A stretch of DNA of 64,000 nucleotides from Leucobacter sp. OLIS6 (GTDB lineage Bacteria; Actinomycetota; Actinomycetes; Actinomycetales; Microbacteriaceae): NCBI RefSeq assembly GCF_002752355.1, contig NZ_MRAV01000008.1:186001-250000 (forward strand), read 5' to 3'. Position numbers and translations under genes: made by a program. Positions 1 through 8,645 of this stretch are shown here, in pieces. Positions within the stretch are counted from its first letter, which is position 1; the number at the start of each line of letters is the position of its first letter. The notes under the pieces were generated by a model, which made no database searches, was not told the DNA's origin, and was given only the letters and a program-made list of their open reading frames with translations.

Positions 1-119
1 AGAGATGCTCTCCGTTCGCACGGCTTCAGGGGCCAATCCGGGTCCGCTCGCCACCACCAGAAGACGCTGGTGAGCGAGCGCCGACGAGCACCATCCAGAT
101 CCACCCCCAGGAGCGAACG
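1..119. other. Upstream region of lysA, no gene assigned
   Basis: No gene can be assigned to this edge segment. A hairpin can form from CGCTCG (45-50) plus CACCA (52-56) with TGGTG (68-72) plus CGAGCG (75-80), just ahead of the lysA ribosome binding site (AGGAG near 109-113). In related actinobacteria argS often precedes lysA, but nothing here is long enough to show its end. Confidence 0.4.
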
Positions 120-1553
120 ATGACCGATGCGATGCGATCGGACGACCTGAACGCCATCGACCAGCGCGTGTTCCCGCCCGCCGCCCGGCGCGGCAGCGAG
201 TGCGGCCAGCTCAAGCTCGGCGGCATCCGCGCCACCGAGCTCGTTGAGCGCTTCGGCTCGCCGCTCTACGTGGTGGACGAGGACGCCGCCCGCGCCCGAG
301 CGCGCGAGATCCGAGGGGCGCTGCAGCGCGAGTTCGCCCGGATCGGCACCGAGGCCACCGTCTACTACGCGGGCAAGGCGTTCCTCTGCGTCGAGGTCGC
401 CCGCTGGATGAGCGAAGAGGGCCTCAACATCGACGTCGCCAGCGGCGGCGAGCTCGCCGTCGCGCTCGCGGCCGGAGTCGACCCCGCGCGCATCGGGTTC
501 CACGGCAACAACAAGTCGGAACACGAGATCGCGCGCGCGGTCGCGGCCGGCGTCGGCACGCTGATCCTCGACTCGGTGCAGGAGATCGCCCGGGTCTCCG
601 CCGCGGCGACCGAGGCCGGGATCCGCCAGCGGGTCCGCCTGCGCGTCAACAGCGGCGTGCACGCCTCCACCCACGATTTCCTCGCGACCTCGCACGAGGA
701 CCAGAAGTTCGGGCTGCCGCTCGATCGCGCGGTCGAGGTCGTCGCCCTCATCGCGGCTGAACCGGCCCTCGACTTCGCCGGACTGCACTGCCACATCGGA
801 TCCCAGATCTTCGCCACCGACGGGTTCCGCGAATCGGCCCGCCGCCTCGTCGGCGTCTACGGTGCGCTGGCCGAGGTGCTCGGCGCCCCCGTGCCCGAGC
901 TGAACCTCGGCGGTGGCTTCGGCATCGCCTACACCCCGGCCCAGGCCGAGGAGGAGCCCGAGGTCGCGGCGATCGCGCGCGAGCTCGCCGACATCGTCGC
1001 CGCGAGCTGCGCCGAGGCGGGGATCCCGATCCCCAGGGTCGCGTTCGAGCCCGGGCGCAGTGTGATCGGTCAGGCCGGCGTGACGCTCTACACGGTCGGC
1101 ACGACCAAGCCGGTTTCTCTGCGCGGCAGCGACGCCGACGCGGATCCGGCCGATCTCGGGCACGCCGAGCGGCTCTACGTCAGCGTCGACGGCGGCATGA
1201 GCGACAACGCGAGGCCCGCGCTCTACGGCGCCGACTACCACGTGCGCCTCGCCAATCGGCGGAGCGAGGCGGGGGCCGCGCTCGTGCGCGTCGTGGGCAA
1301 GCACTGCGAGTCCGGCGACATCGTCGTGCAGCGCGACCTGCTGCCGGGCGATGTGGCCCCGGGCGACCTGCTCGCGGTCGCCGCGACCGGCGCCTACTGC
1401 TGGTCGCTGTCGAGCAACTACAACTACGTGCCCAGGCCACCCGTGGTCGCGGTGCGCGAAGGCGATGCCCGCACGATCGTGCGCGGCGAGACGGAGGACG
1501 AGCTGCTCGCGCGAAGCGTGTTCGAGCCGCTCCCGAACGGAGGAAGCAAGTGA
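120..1553 (+). CDS. lysA: Diaminopimelate decarboxylase
   Basis: PLP enzyme (fold-type III) that decarboxylates meso-diaminopimelate to L-lysine, the last step of lysine synthesis, in the cytoplasm. Visible motifs are YYAGKAF with the PLP-binding lysine at residue 86, HCHIGSQI, the glycine-rich phosphate loop LGGGFG, EPGRS, CESGD and GAYCWSLSSNYN in the C-terminal beta domain. At 477 residues it is slightly long for the family because of about 30 extra N-terminal residues. The ATG at 120 is preceded by AGGAG at suitable spacing. The stop overlaps the start of hom (GTGA, 1550-1553), so the two are probably translationally coupled in an aspartate-family operon. Confidence 0.96.
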   Translation: MTDAMRSDDLNAIDQRVFPPAARRGSECGQLKLGGIRATELVERFGSPLYVVDEDAARARAREIRGALQREFARIGTEATVYYAGKAFLCVEVARWMSEEGLNIDVASGGELAVALAAGVDPARIGFHGNNKSEHEIARAVAAGVGTLILDSVQEIARVSAAATEAGIRQRVRLRVNSGVHASTHDFLATSHEDQKFGLPLDRAVEVVALIAAEPALDFAGLHCHIGSQIFATDGFRESARRLVGVYGALAEVLGAPVPELNLGGGFGIAYTPAQAEEEPEVAAIARELADIVAASCAEAGIPIPRVAFEPGRSVIGQAGVTLYTVGTTKPVSLRGSDADADPADLGHAERLYVSVDGGMSDNARPALYGADYHVRLANRRSEAGAALVRVVGKHCESGDIVVQRDLLPGDVAPGDLLAVAATGAYCWSLSSNYNYVPRPPVVAVREGDARTIVRGETEDELLARSVFEPLPNGGSK

Positions 1554-2857
1554 ACGGATACCGCGATCTCCGCGTCGCACTGCTGGGCTGCGGCTCGGTC
1601 GGGGCGCAGGTGGCCAGGCTGATCCTCGAACAGGGCGACGAGCTCGCCGCTCGGGTCGGGGCACGCCTGCAGCTCGCCGGCATCGCCGTGCGCAGCCTCG
1701 ATGCCAAGCGCGACGTCGAGCTGCCGCAGGAGCTCTTCACCACGGACGCGGAGCAGCTCGTGCTCGGCGCCGACGTGGTGGTCGAGCTCATGGGCGGCGT
1801 CGAGCCCGCGCGCACGCTGATCCTGCAGGCGCTCGAGGCCGGGGCCGACGTGGTCACGGCGAACAAGGCGCTCATCGCGGCGCACGGCCCCGAGCTGGCG
1901 GACGCCGCCGAACAGGTCGGCGCGCAGCTCTCCTACGAGGCCGCCGTCGCCGGCGCGATCCCGATCATCCGCCCGCTGCGCGAGAGTCTCGCCGGCGATC
2001 ACATCACGCGGGTCCTCGGCATCGTCAACGGCTCCACGAACTACATCCTCGACCGCATGGATCGCTTCGGCGACAGCGCCGAGGACGCGATGCGCGTGGC
2101 GAGCGAGCTCGGCTACCTCGAGGCCGATCCGACCCTGGACGTCGAGGGCTACGACGCGGCGCAGAAGGCGACCATCCTCGCGAGCATCGCATTCCACACC
2201 GAGGTTCCGGTCGACGCGGTGCACCGCGAGGGCATCACCTCGATCACCTCCGAGCAGATCCAGGCGGCCCGCAACGCGGGCGCCGTCATCAAGCTCCTCG
2301 CGATCGCCGAGCGGGTCACCGCGACCGATGGGACCCAGGGCGTCTCGGCCCGGGTCTACCCGGCGCTGATCGACCGCGACCACCCCCTCGCGGCCGTGCA
2401 CGGCGGCAAGAACGCCGTATTCGTCGAGGCCGAAGCGGCGGGCGAGCTCATGTTCTACGGTGCGGGCGCCGGTGGCGTCGAGACCGCGTCCGCCGTGCTC
2501 GGCGACCTCGTCTCGGCCGCGCGCCGGCACGTGGTCGGCGGCCCCGGCATCCCGGGATCGGCGCACGCCGATCTGCCGATCCTGTCCGTCGGCGAGGTGC
2601 GTACGCGCTACCAGGTCATGCTCGACGTGCGCGACGAGCCCGGCGTGCTCGCCGCGATCGCAGGGATCCTCGCCGATCACGGCGTCTCGGCGGCGAGCGT
2701 CGAGCAGTCCGTGCCCGAGGACGCCGCGGGCACGGCTACCCTGGTGATCGGCACGCACACGGCGCGCGAGGCGGATCTCGCGGCGACCGTCGACGCGCTC
2801 CGCGACAGCGACGTGGTGACGGCCGTGACGAGCGTGCTCCGACTCGAGGGAAACTGA
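1550..2857 (+). CDS. hom: Homoserine dehydrogenase
   Basis: NAD(P)H-dependent reduction of aspartate semialdehyde to homoserine, the branch toward threonine and methionine. Residues 12-18 (GCGSVGA) form the Rossmann nucleotide loop, followed by ANKALI and the catalytic-domain region NGSTNYILDRM, with GYLEADPTLDVEGYDAAQK further on. A C-terminal ACT domain from about residue 350 (YQVMLDVRDEPGVLAAIAGI) is typical of the threonine-feedback-inhibited actinobacterial enzyme. The GTG start overlaps the lysA stop; the stop overlaps the thrB start (ATGA). Threonine synthase, which often lies between hom and thrB in actinobacteria, is absent here. Confidence 0.96.
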   Translation: MNGYRDLRVALLGCGSVGAQVARLILEQGDELAARVGARLQLAGIAVRSLDAKRDVELPQELFTTDAEQLVLGADVVVELMGGVEPARTLILQALEAGADVVTANKALIAAHGPELADAAEQVGAQLSYEAAVAGAIPIIRPLRESLAGDHITRVLGIVNGSTNYILDRMDRFGDSAEDAMRVASELGYLEADPTLDVEGYDAAQKATILASIAFHTEVPVDAVHREGITSITSEQIQAARNAGAVIKLLAIAERVTATDGTQGVSARVYPALIDRDHPLAAVHGGKNAVFVEAEAAGELMFYGAGAGGVETASAVLGDLVSAARRHVVGGPGIPGSAHADLPILSVGEVRTRYQVMLDVRDEPGVLAAIAGILADHGVSAASVEQSVPEDAAGTATLVIGTHTAREADLAATVDALRDSDVVTAVTSVLRLEGN

Positions 2858-3807
2858 TGACCGCTGCTGCTCCGCGCGCCGTCCGCGTGCGCGTCCCCGC
2901 CACGAGCGCCAATCTCGGCCCCGGCTTCGACACGCTCGGGCTCGCGCTGGCGCACGGCGACGAGCTGACCGCGACGACCCGCCCCGACGGCGCGATCCGC
3001 GTCGCCGTCTCGGGCGTGGGGGAGGGCGAGGTCCCGACCGACGCATCCAACCTGGTCGCCCGTTCGGCCGCCCATGTCTACTCGCGCCTCGGTCGCGAGC
3101 TGCCGGGCCTCGACATCGTCGCGCACAACCGGATCCCGCACGGGCGGGGCATGGGTTCATCGGGCTCGGCGATCGTCGCCGGCGTCATGATCGCCGCGGG
3201 ACTGCTCGCGAGCGATCCGGAGTCGCCCGTCGAACTGAGCGAGGACGAGCTGCTCGCCTTCGCGACCGAGCTCGAGGGGCACCCCGACAACGTCGCCCCC
3301 GCGCTCTTCGGCGGCCTGACCATCGCCTGGACCACCGACGAGGGTCCGCGTTTCAAGCGGCTGCTCGTGCACCGGGGCGTCGCCCCGCTCGTGCTCGTGC
3401 CCACCTTCACCATGTCGACGGAGCTCGCCCGCAGCCTGCAGCCGAAGGAGGTGCCCTACGCCGACGCCGTGTTCAACGTGTCGCGTTCGGCGCTGCTCGT
3501 CGCGGCGCTCACGCAGAGCCCCGAGCTGCTCTTCGCAGCGACCGAGGATCGCCTGCACCAGGACTACCGCGGCGAGGCCATGCCGCAGACCCGCGACCTG
3601 ATCCGCGCCCTGCGCGCGGCGGGGCACGCGGCGGTCGTCTCGGGCGCCGGCCCCTCGATCCTCGTGCTCTCGCCCGGCCCCGCCGAGCGCCTCGCCGCGG
3701 CCGAGCTCGCCGCGCAGCACGGACCCGAATGGCGGCGGCTGCTCCTGGCCGTCGATATCAAGGGTGCTACAGTTGAAGGGATCCCGGCGGTTCCAGCGGC
3801 GGCATAG
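2857..3807 (+). CDS. thrB: Homoserine kinase (GHMP family)
   Basis: Phosphorylates L-homoserine with ATP to O-phosphohomoserine for threonine synthesis. The 316-residue protein has the N-terminal GHMP signature (VPATSANLGPGFDTLGLAL, residues 13-31), the phosphate-binding loop PHGRGMGSSGSAI at about 94-106 and the C-terminal VVSGAGPSILVLS motif. The ATG at 2857 overlaps the hom stop, which fixes the start. The coding frame is open for about 1.5 kb further upstream through hom, but that part is a shadow of hom. It is the last gene before the rho leader. Confidence 0.95.
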   Translation: MTAAAPRAVRVRVPATSANLGPGFDTLGLALAHGDELTATTRPDGAIRVAVSGVGEGEVPTDASNLVARSAAHVYSRLGRELPGLDIVAHNRIPHGRGMGSSGSAIVAGVMIAAGLLASDPESPVELSEDELLAFATELEGHPDNVAPALFGGLTIAWTTDEGPRFKRLLVHRGVAPLVLVPTFTMSTELARSLQPKEVPYADAVFNVSRSALLVAALTQSPELLFAATEDRLHQDYRGEAMPQTRDLIRALRAAGHAAVVSGAGPSILVLSPGPAERLAAAELAAQHGPEWRRLLLAVDIKGATVEGIPAVPAAA

Positions 3808-3961
3808 CCACGCAGAACTACGAGGTTCGCATCGCGAACCGAGGATCGTTTTCCCCACCGAGACCACGGTCCGGTGTCCTTGACGCACACTCGTGCGTAT
3901 TTCGCGGGAGGAACTGGGCTCGCCCAGCGGCCCCCGCATCACGTTCCCGAAAGGAAAACCC
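3808..3961 (+). promoter_or_regulatory. Leader region of rho with two hairpins
   Basis: This 154-base gap holds two perfect stem-loops. GGTTCGC-ATC-GCGAACC at 3824-3840 is followed by TTTT at 3849-3852 and could end the thrB transcript. ACGCAC-ACTC-GTGCGT lies at 3883-3898. The rho ribosome binding site (AAAGGAAA, about 3949-3956) follows. Rho genes commonly autoregulate through their leaders, so a regulatory role is possible but is inference. Confidence 0.45.
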
Positions 3962-5935
3962 GTGGAGCAGAACTCCGAAGAGACCACGGCTGCGACCGCA
4001 GCCGACGCCGCGCCCGCTGAGGCGACGGCACCCGCACGGCGCCGCACCTCGCGGCGCGTGAGCGCAGCGGCCGGTGCTCCGGTCGAGGCGCCCGTCGAGG
4101 CGGCGCCCGCTGCCGAGGCCGCTCCCGCCGAGGAGGCGCCGAAGAAGCGCGCCACGCGCAGCCGCAAGAAGGTCGCGGACACCGAGGCTCCGGCCGAGGC
4201 GCCCGCCGCCGAGACCGCCGCTGCCGAGGCGCCCGCCGCGGAGGCCGCACCGGCCAAGACCCGTCGCACCCGGACCACCAAGGCCGCTGCCGCCGCCGAG
4301 GCTCCGGCTGCCGAGGCTCCTGCCGCCGAGGCCGCTCCCGCCGAGGAGGCGCCGAAGAAGCGCGCCACGCGCAGCCGCAAGAAGGTCGCGGACACCGAGG
4401 CTCCGGCCGAGGCGCCCGCCGCCGAGGCGCCCGCCGCCGAAGCGAAGCCGGCCGAGGTCGCCGAGCCCGTTCAGGCCGAGGCTCCCAAGAACGATCAGGC
4501 GGACGCCGGCGAGGCCAAGACCGGCGAGGGCGAGGGCGGAAGCACCCGCAGCCGCAACCGTCGCAACCGCAACAAGCAGAACGCCGACGCGGCGAAGAAC
4601 GACGCCCAGAGCGCCGACGCCGAGACCGAGTCCTCCGACGACGCCGAGAAGTCGAACGGTCGCGGCAACGGACGCGGCGGCAACCGCAACGGCAACGACG
4701 GTGCGGGCACCGACAACAACGCCCGTTCGAGCCGCACCCGCCAGCGCGAGCGCAAGCGTCGCGGCCAGGGCGACGACCTCGAGCCCGAGCTGACCGAGGA
4801 CGACGTCCTGCTGCCGATCGCCGGCGTGCTCGACGTGCTCGACAACTACGCGTTCGTGCGCACCACCGGCTACCTGCCCGGCACCGGCGACGTCTACGTC
4901 TCGCTCGGCCAGGTCAAGAAGTACCACCTGCGCAAGGGCGACGCGATCGTCGGTGCGATCCGCCAGCCGCGCGACGGCGAGGGCGGCGGCCGCCAGAAGT
5001 ACAACGCGATCGTCAAGATCGACTCCGTCAACGGGCGCACGCTCGAAGAGAACGAGAACCGCGTCGAGTTCGCCGACCTGACCCCGCTCCCGCCGCAGGA
5101 GCGCCTGCGGCTCGAGACCGGCGCAGAACAGCTGACGCAGCGCGTCATCGACCTCGTCGCGCCGATCGGCAAGGGCCAGCGCGGCCTCATCGTCGCGCCG
5201 CCGAAGTCGGGCAAGACGGTCGTGCTGCAGCAGATCGCCGATGCGATCTCGAAGAACGCGCCCGAGGCCCACCTCATGGTCGTGCTCGTCGACGAGCGTC
5301 CCGAAGAGGTCACCGAACTGCAGCGCTCGGTCAACGGCGAGGTCATCGCCTCGACCTTCGACCGCCCGGCGGAGGACCACACCACGGTCGCCGAGCTCGC
5401 GATCGAGCGCGCGAAGCGCCTCGTCGAGCTCGGCCACGACGTCGTCGTGCTGCTCGACTCGCTGACCCGCCTCGGACGGGCCTACGGCGCGGCCTCGCCC
5501 GCCTCGGGCCGCTCGTTCGGCGGCGTGCTGGACGCGGCCGCGCTCGCACCGGCGAAGAAGTTCTTCGGTGCCGCACGCAACATCGAGAACGGCGGCTCGC
5601 TGACCATCATCGCGACCGCGCTCGTGGAGACCGGTGCGAAGGCCGACGAGGTCGTCCTCGAGGAGTTCGCCGGCGCGGCCAACATGGAGCTGCGCCTCGT
5701 GCGCGAGCTCGCCGACAAGCGGATCTTCCCGGCGGTCGACCTGAACGCGTCGTCGACCCACCGCGAAGAGGTGCTGCTGGGCGTCGACGAGCTCCAGGCC
5801 ACCTGGAAGCTGCGTCGCGCGCTCGGCGACACCGGTCGCGAGCAGGCGCTCGAGAGCGTGCTGCGGAAGCTGGGCGAGACCTCGTCGAACGCCGAGTTCC
5901 TGCTGCTCATGCAGAAGTCGCAGGGGCTGTCCTGA
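3962..5935 (+). CDS. rho: Transcription termination factor Rho with long disordered insert
   Basis: Hexameric RNA-dependent ATPase/helicase that ends transcription. The C-terminal 400 residues carry the RNA-binding OB domain ([19 protein letters not shown]), Walker A in [24 protein letters not shown], Walker [16 protein letters not shown], and the conserved end [12 protein letters not shown]. The first 230 residues are a low-complexity Ala/Glu/Pro/Lys tract followed by an Arg/Asn/Gly-rich tract, as in other high-GC actinobacterial Rho proteins but containing an exact internal duplication. I chose the GTG at 3962 because AAAGGA precedes it by about 8 bases; an in-frame ATG at 3893 has no such site. 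prfA follows after two bases. Confidence 0.96.
   Translation: MEQNSEETTAATAADAAPAEATAPARRRTSRRVSAAAGAPVEAPVEAAPAAEAAPAEEAPKKRATRSRKKVADTEAPAEAPAAETAAAEAPAAEAAPAKTRRTRTTKAAAAAEAPAAEAPAAEAAPAEEAPKKRATRSRKKVADTEAPAEAPAAEAPAAEAKPAEVAEPVQAEAPKNDQADAGEAKTGEGEGGSTRSRNRRNRNKQNADAAKNDAQSADAETESSDDAEKSNGRGNGRGGNRNGNDGAGTDNNARSSRTRQRERKRRGQGDDLEPELTEDDVLLPIAGVLDVLDNYAFVRTTGYLPGTGDVYVSLGQVKKYHLRKGDAIVGAIRQPRDGEGGGRQKYNAIVKIDSVNGRTLEENENRVEFADLTPLPPQERLRLETGAEQLTQRVIDLVAPIGKGQRGLIVAPPKSGKTVVLQQIADAISKNAPEAHLMVVLVDERPEEVTELQRSVNGEVIASTFDRPAEDHTTVAELAIERAKRLVELGHDVVVLLDSLTRLGRAYGAASPASGRSFGGVLDAAALAPAKKFFGAARNIENGGSLTIIATALVETGAKADEVVLEEFAGAANMELRLVRELADKRIFPAVDLNASSTHREEVLLGVDELQATWKLRRALGDTGREQALESVLRKLGETSSNAEFLLLMQKSQGLS
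4112..4213 (+). repeat. 102-bp exact direct repeat inside rho, copy 1
   Basis: This segment is identical base for base, as far as I can read it, to 4325-4426. It encodes 34 residues beginning [20 protein letters not shown]. The repeat period is 213 bases (71 codons), so loss or gain of a unit keeps the frame. Confidence 0.85.
4325..4426 (+). repeat. 102-bp exact direct repeat inside rho, copy 2
   Basis: Second copy of the rho N-terminal tract repeat (see 4112-4213). Identity at third codon positions as well as at the protein level indicates a recent duplication or ongoing gene conversion rather than selection on the protein alone. Confidence 0.85.
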
Positions 5936-5937
5936 GC

Positions 5938-7011
5938 ATGTTCGAACAGGTCGAGGGGCTGCTCGTCGAGCACGCCGATCTGCAGGAGCAGCTCGCCGAT
6001 CCCGAACTGCACGCCGACCCCGCACGCGCCAAGAAGGTCAACCGGCGCTACGCCGAGCTGAGCAAGATCAAGGCAGCGCACGAGCAGTGGGTCCAGGCCG
6101 GAGAGGACCTCGAGGCGGCTCGGGAGCTCGCGAAGGAGGACGACGCGTTCGCCGAGGAGATCCCGGCGCTCGAGGAGCACCTGGCCGAGTCCCAGGAGAA
6201 GGTCCGTCGACTGCTGATCCCGCGCGATCCCGACGACGCCCGCGACGTGATCCTCGAGATCAAGGGCGGCGAGGGCGGGGCCGAGTCGGCCCTGTTCGGA
6301 GCCGATCTGCTGCGCATGTACATGCACTTCGCGGAATCGAAGGGCTGGAAGACCGAGATCCTCGAGAAGGACGAGAGCGACCTCGGCGGCTACAAGAACG
6401 TGCAGGTCGCGATCAAGTCGAACGCCAGCGATCCGTCCCAGGGCGTCTGGGCGCACCTCAAGTACGAGGGCGGGGTGCACCGGGTGCAGCGCGTTCCCGT
6501 CACGGAGTCGCAGGGACGCATCCACACCTCGACCACGGGCGTGCTCGTGTACCCCGAGGTGGACGAGCCCGAAGAGGTCGCGATCAACCAGAACGACCTC
6601 AAGATCGACGTCTATCGTTCGAGCGGCCCCGGCGGCCAGTCGGTGAACACGACCGACTCCGCCGTGCGCATCACGCACCTGCCGACCGGCATCGTGGTCG
6701 CCATGCAGAACGAGAAGTCGCAGCTGCAGAACCGCGAGGCGGCCATGCGCGTGCTGCGGGCGCGCCTGCTCGCGCGGCAGCAGGAGGAGGCCGCTGCGGA
6801 GGCCAGCGCGCACCGCTCGAGCCAGATCCGCACCATGGATCGCTCCGAGCGGATCCGGACCTACAACTTCCCGGAGAACCGCATCGCGGATCACCGCACG
6901 GGGTTCAAGGCCTACAACCTCGACGCCGTCATGAACGGCGCGCTCGACGCGGTCATCGAGTCCTGCATCCGCATGGACGAGGAGAGCCGACTGGCCGATC
7001 TCGGCCAGTAG
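5938..7011 (+). CDS. prfA: Peptide chain release factor 1
   Basis: Recognises UAA/UAG stop codons and triggers peptide release on the ribosome. The 357-residue protein has the class-I PVT recognition motif (residues 187-189) and the catalytic GGQ at 232-234 within [20 protein letters not shown], followed by the basic [10 protein letters not shown] region. It starts 2 bases after rho, so it is surely cotranscribed. The glutamine of GGQ is normally methylated by PrmC; prmC lies 11 kb downstream here instead of adjacent. rpmE, which sits between rho and prfA in mycobacteria, is missing at this place. Confidence 0.97.
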   Translation: MFEQVEGLLVEHADLQEQLADPELHADPARAKKVNRRYAELSKIKAAHEQWVQAGEDLEAARELAKEDDAFAEEIPALEEHLAESQEKVRRLLIPRDPDDARDVILEIKGGEGGAESALFGADLLRMYMHFAESKGWKTEILEKDESDLGGYKNVQVAIKSNASDPSQGVWAHLKYEGGVHRVQRVPVTESQGRIHTSTTGVLVYPEVDEPEEVAINQNDLKIDVYRSSGPGGQSVNTTDSAVRITHLPTGIVVAMQNEKSQLQNREAAMRVLRARLLARQQEEAAAEASAHRSSQIRTMDRSERIRTYNFPENRIADHRTGFKAYNLDAVMNGALDAVIESCIRMDEESRLADLGQ

Positions 7012-7028
7012 CTCCCGCGGAGGATCAC

Positions 7029-7090
7029 GCGAACGAGAAAACCCCGCGCAGTGCATCGCCGAGGCGATCCGTTGCGCGGGGTTCTCGCGT
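7029..7090. terminator. Bidirectional terminator between prfA and gntR
   Basis: Long inverted repeat: arm 7029-7050 pairs with 7072-7090 around a core of GAGAAAACCCCGCGCA against TGCGCGGGGTTCTC. A second nested stem, ATCGCC/GGCGAT, closes the loop. A-rich and T-rich stretches lie on both sides of the stem, and the flanking genes converge, so it can serve both strands. Confidence 0.8.
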
Positions 7091-7102
7091 TCGTGCGCTC
7101 CC

Positions 7103-7798
7103 TCAGGCCTGCGCGACGCTCTTGCGGGCCTCGGTCTCCAGCCAGATCCGGCGGCTGGTCCGCACGTGAGCGAGGGCCCGCTCGGCGGCGAGGTCGGGGT
7201 CGCCGCTGCGGATCGCCTCGAGCAGGGCGACGTGCTCGGTGTGCAGCGGCTGCGGGTCGTCGTTCTGCCGGAGGAGCCAGTGGAGCCGGCCCTCGAGCGG
7301 CTCCATGAGCGAGGTCAGCAGCGAGTTGTGCGCGCTCGCGGTGAGCAGGTCGTGGAAGCTCTGGTTGCAGCGTCCGACCGCCTGTGCGTCCGAACGGGCC
7401 GCCGCGTCCTCCGAGTCGGCGATCGCCCGGGCCAGGCCGTTCAGCTCCTCCGGCGTCGCGCGCTCGGTGGCGCGTCGTGCGGCGAGCACCTCGAGCGCGG
7501 TCCGCACCTCGAAGAGCTCCTCGACGTCCTGCTGGGTGAGGGGAGTGACGACCATCCCGCGATTGGGGAATGCCGACACGAACCCCTCGCCGCGCAGGAT
7601 GTTCAGCGCGTCACGGACGGGGATCCGCGAGACCCCGAGCTCGGCTGCGAGGGTGCGTTCGACGAGACGCTGACCCGGCACGAAGTCGCCCTGCAGGATG
7701 CGCTCCCTGAGCACTGCGGCGACCTGGTGGTGCCGGGTGCTCGCGTCGTCCGGCGTCGCCGCTCCCGTGGGGGCTGCGGAGCTGTGTTCCTGCTTCAT
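7103..7798 (-). CDS. GntR-family regulator, FCD (FadR) subfamily
   Basis: DNA-binding repressor or activator with an N-terminal winged helix (residues about 20-85; RERILQGDFVPGQRLVERTLAAELGVSRIPVRDALNILRGEGF) and a C-terminal all-helical FCD ligand domain (about 95-220) with the metal-site pattern of conserved histidines (FHDLLTASAHN and HTEHVALLEAI). The ATG at 7798 lies 8 bases after a TACGCT -10 element, so the mRNA is probably leaderless; a TTG three codons earlier overlaps that element and is less likely. It follows the opp operon on the same strand and is its likely regulator through the palindrome at 14311-14329. Confidence 0.9.
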   Translation of the reverse strand: MKQEHSSAAPTGAATPDDASTRHHQVAAVLRERILQGDFVPGQRLVERTLAAELGVSRIPVRDALNILRGEGFVSAFPNRGMVVTPLTQQDVEELFEVRTALEVLAARRATERATPEELNGLARAIADSEDAAARSDAQAVGRCNQSFHDLLTASAHNSLLTSLMEPLEGRLHWLLRQNDDPQPLHTEHVALLEAIRSGDPDLAAERALAHVRTSRRIWLETEARKSVAQA

Positions 7799-7806
7799 GG
7801 AGTCCA

Positions 7807-7812
7807 AGCGTA
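7807..7812 (-). promoter_or_regulatory. Predicted -10 element of leaderless gntR
   Basis: TACGCT on the minus strand, 8 bases before the ATG at 7798. It abuts the 3' arm of the opp terminator hairpin, so the regulator can be transcribed on its own just after the operon ends. Confidence 0.5.
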
Positions 7813-7854
7813 GCCCGCCGGACGCTGCGGAACGATCGCGTCGTCCGGCGGGCT
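7812..7854 (-). terminator. Terminator hairpin of the opp operon
   Basis: Perfect 13-bp stem, AGCCCGCCGGACG (plus-strand 7812-7824) with its complement at 7842-7854, loop 17 bases, starting 11 bases after the last ATPase gene. There is no T-run, as is common in high-GC actinobacteria. Confidence 0.75.
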
Positions 7855-7865
7855 TGAGATTCGGC

Positions 7866-8645
7866 CTAGCGGATGTCGACCCGGGGGATCGACGCCAGGA
7901 GGGTCTGCGTATACGGGTGCTTCGGGGCGTCGAACACCTCGTCGATGGTTCCCTCCTCGACGAAGCGGCCGGCGTTCATCACGACCACGTCGTCCGCGAC
8001 GTGCCGCACCACCGAGAGGTCGTGCGAAACGAAGAGGTAGGCGAGGTCGAGCTCGCGCTGCAGGTCGTCGAGCAGGTTCAGGATCTGCGCCTGGATCGAG
8101 ACGTCGAGCGCCGAGACGGGCTCGTCGAGCACGAGCACCTCGGGCTCGAGAGCGAGCGCCCGGGCGATGCCGACCCGCTGGCGCTGTCCGCCCGAGAACT
8201 CGCCGGGCTTGCGCGCGGCCATCTCGGCGCTCACGCCGACCCGGTCGAGGAGCTCGTCGACCTCGGAGCGGACGTAGCGGCCGGTGATCCGGAGCGGCTC
8301 GGCGACGATCTCGTGCACGGTCATGCGCGGGTCGAGCGCCGAGTAGGGGTCCTGGAAGACCATCTGCATGCGACCGCCGAGCTGCCGCCGCTTCCGCGCG
8401 GGCAGGCGGGTGATGTCCTCGCCGAAGGCGCGGATGCTGCCGCCCACGATCGGGCTGAGCCCGAAGAAGGATCGGATGAGGGTCGACTTGCCGCAGCCGG
8501 ACTCCCCGACGAGTCCGAGCGTCCGGCCGGCGACGAGGCGCAGGCTCACACCGCGCACCGCCTGCACGCCCCTGCCGCGGCGCACTGCGCCGGGTCGGCC
8601 GTAGGTGATCTCGAGGTCCTCGACCTCGATCAACGGTTCGGTCAT
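7866..8645 (-). CDS. Peptide-type ABC transporter ATPase (OppF/DppF-like)
   Basis: ATP-binding subunit driving import of peptides or similar solutes, acting at the inner face of the membrane. It shows Walker A GESGCGKST, Q-loop FQDPYSALDPRM, signature SGGQRQR, Walker B VLVLDEPVSALDV, switch histidine in VSHDLSVV, and the OppF-type end HPYTQTLLASIP. I chose the ATG at 8645 (259 residues) because it overlaps the previous ATPase stop (ATGA) and begins just before the conserved beta strand LIEVEDLEITYG; the 56 in-frame residues upstream are read-through of the preceding gene. It is the last gene of the opp operon. Confidence 0.93.
   Translation of the reverse strand: MTEPLIEVEDLEITYGRPGAVRRGRGVQAVRGVSLRLVAGRTLGLVGESGCGKSTLIRSFFGLSPIVGGSIRAFGEDITRLPARKRRQLGGRMQMVFQDPYSALDPRMTVHEIVAEPLRITGRYVRSEVDELLDRVGVSAEMAARKPGEFSGGQRQRVGIARALALEPEVLVLDEPVSALDVSIQAQILNLLDDLQRELDLAYLFVSHDLSVVRHVADDVVVMNAGRFVEEGTIDEVFDAPKHPYTQTLLASIPRVDIR

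Noticed and set aside
1-119. 3' end of argS before lysA
   Set aside because: Gene order in relatives suggests it, but no reading frame here shows a recognisable ArgS end.
1351-3807. Long frame suggesting an N-terminal extension of homoserine kinase
   Set aside because: It overlaps hom, which has full family motifs; the ATGA junction at 2857 fixes the thrB start.
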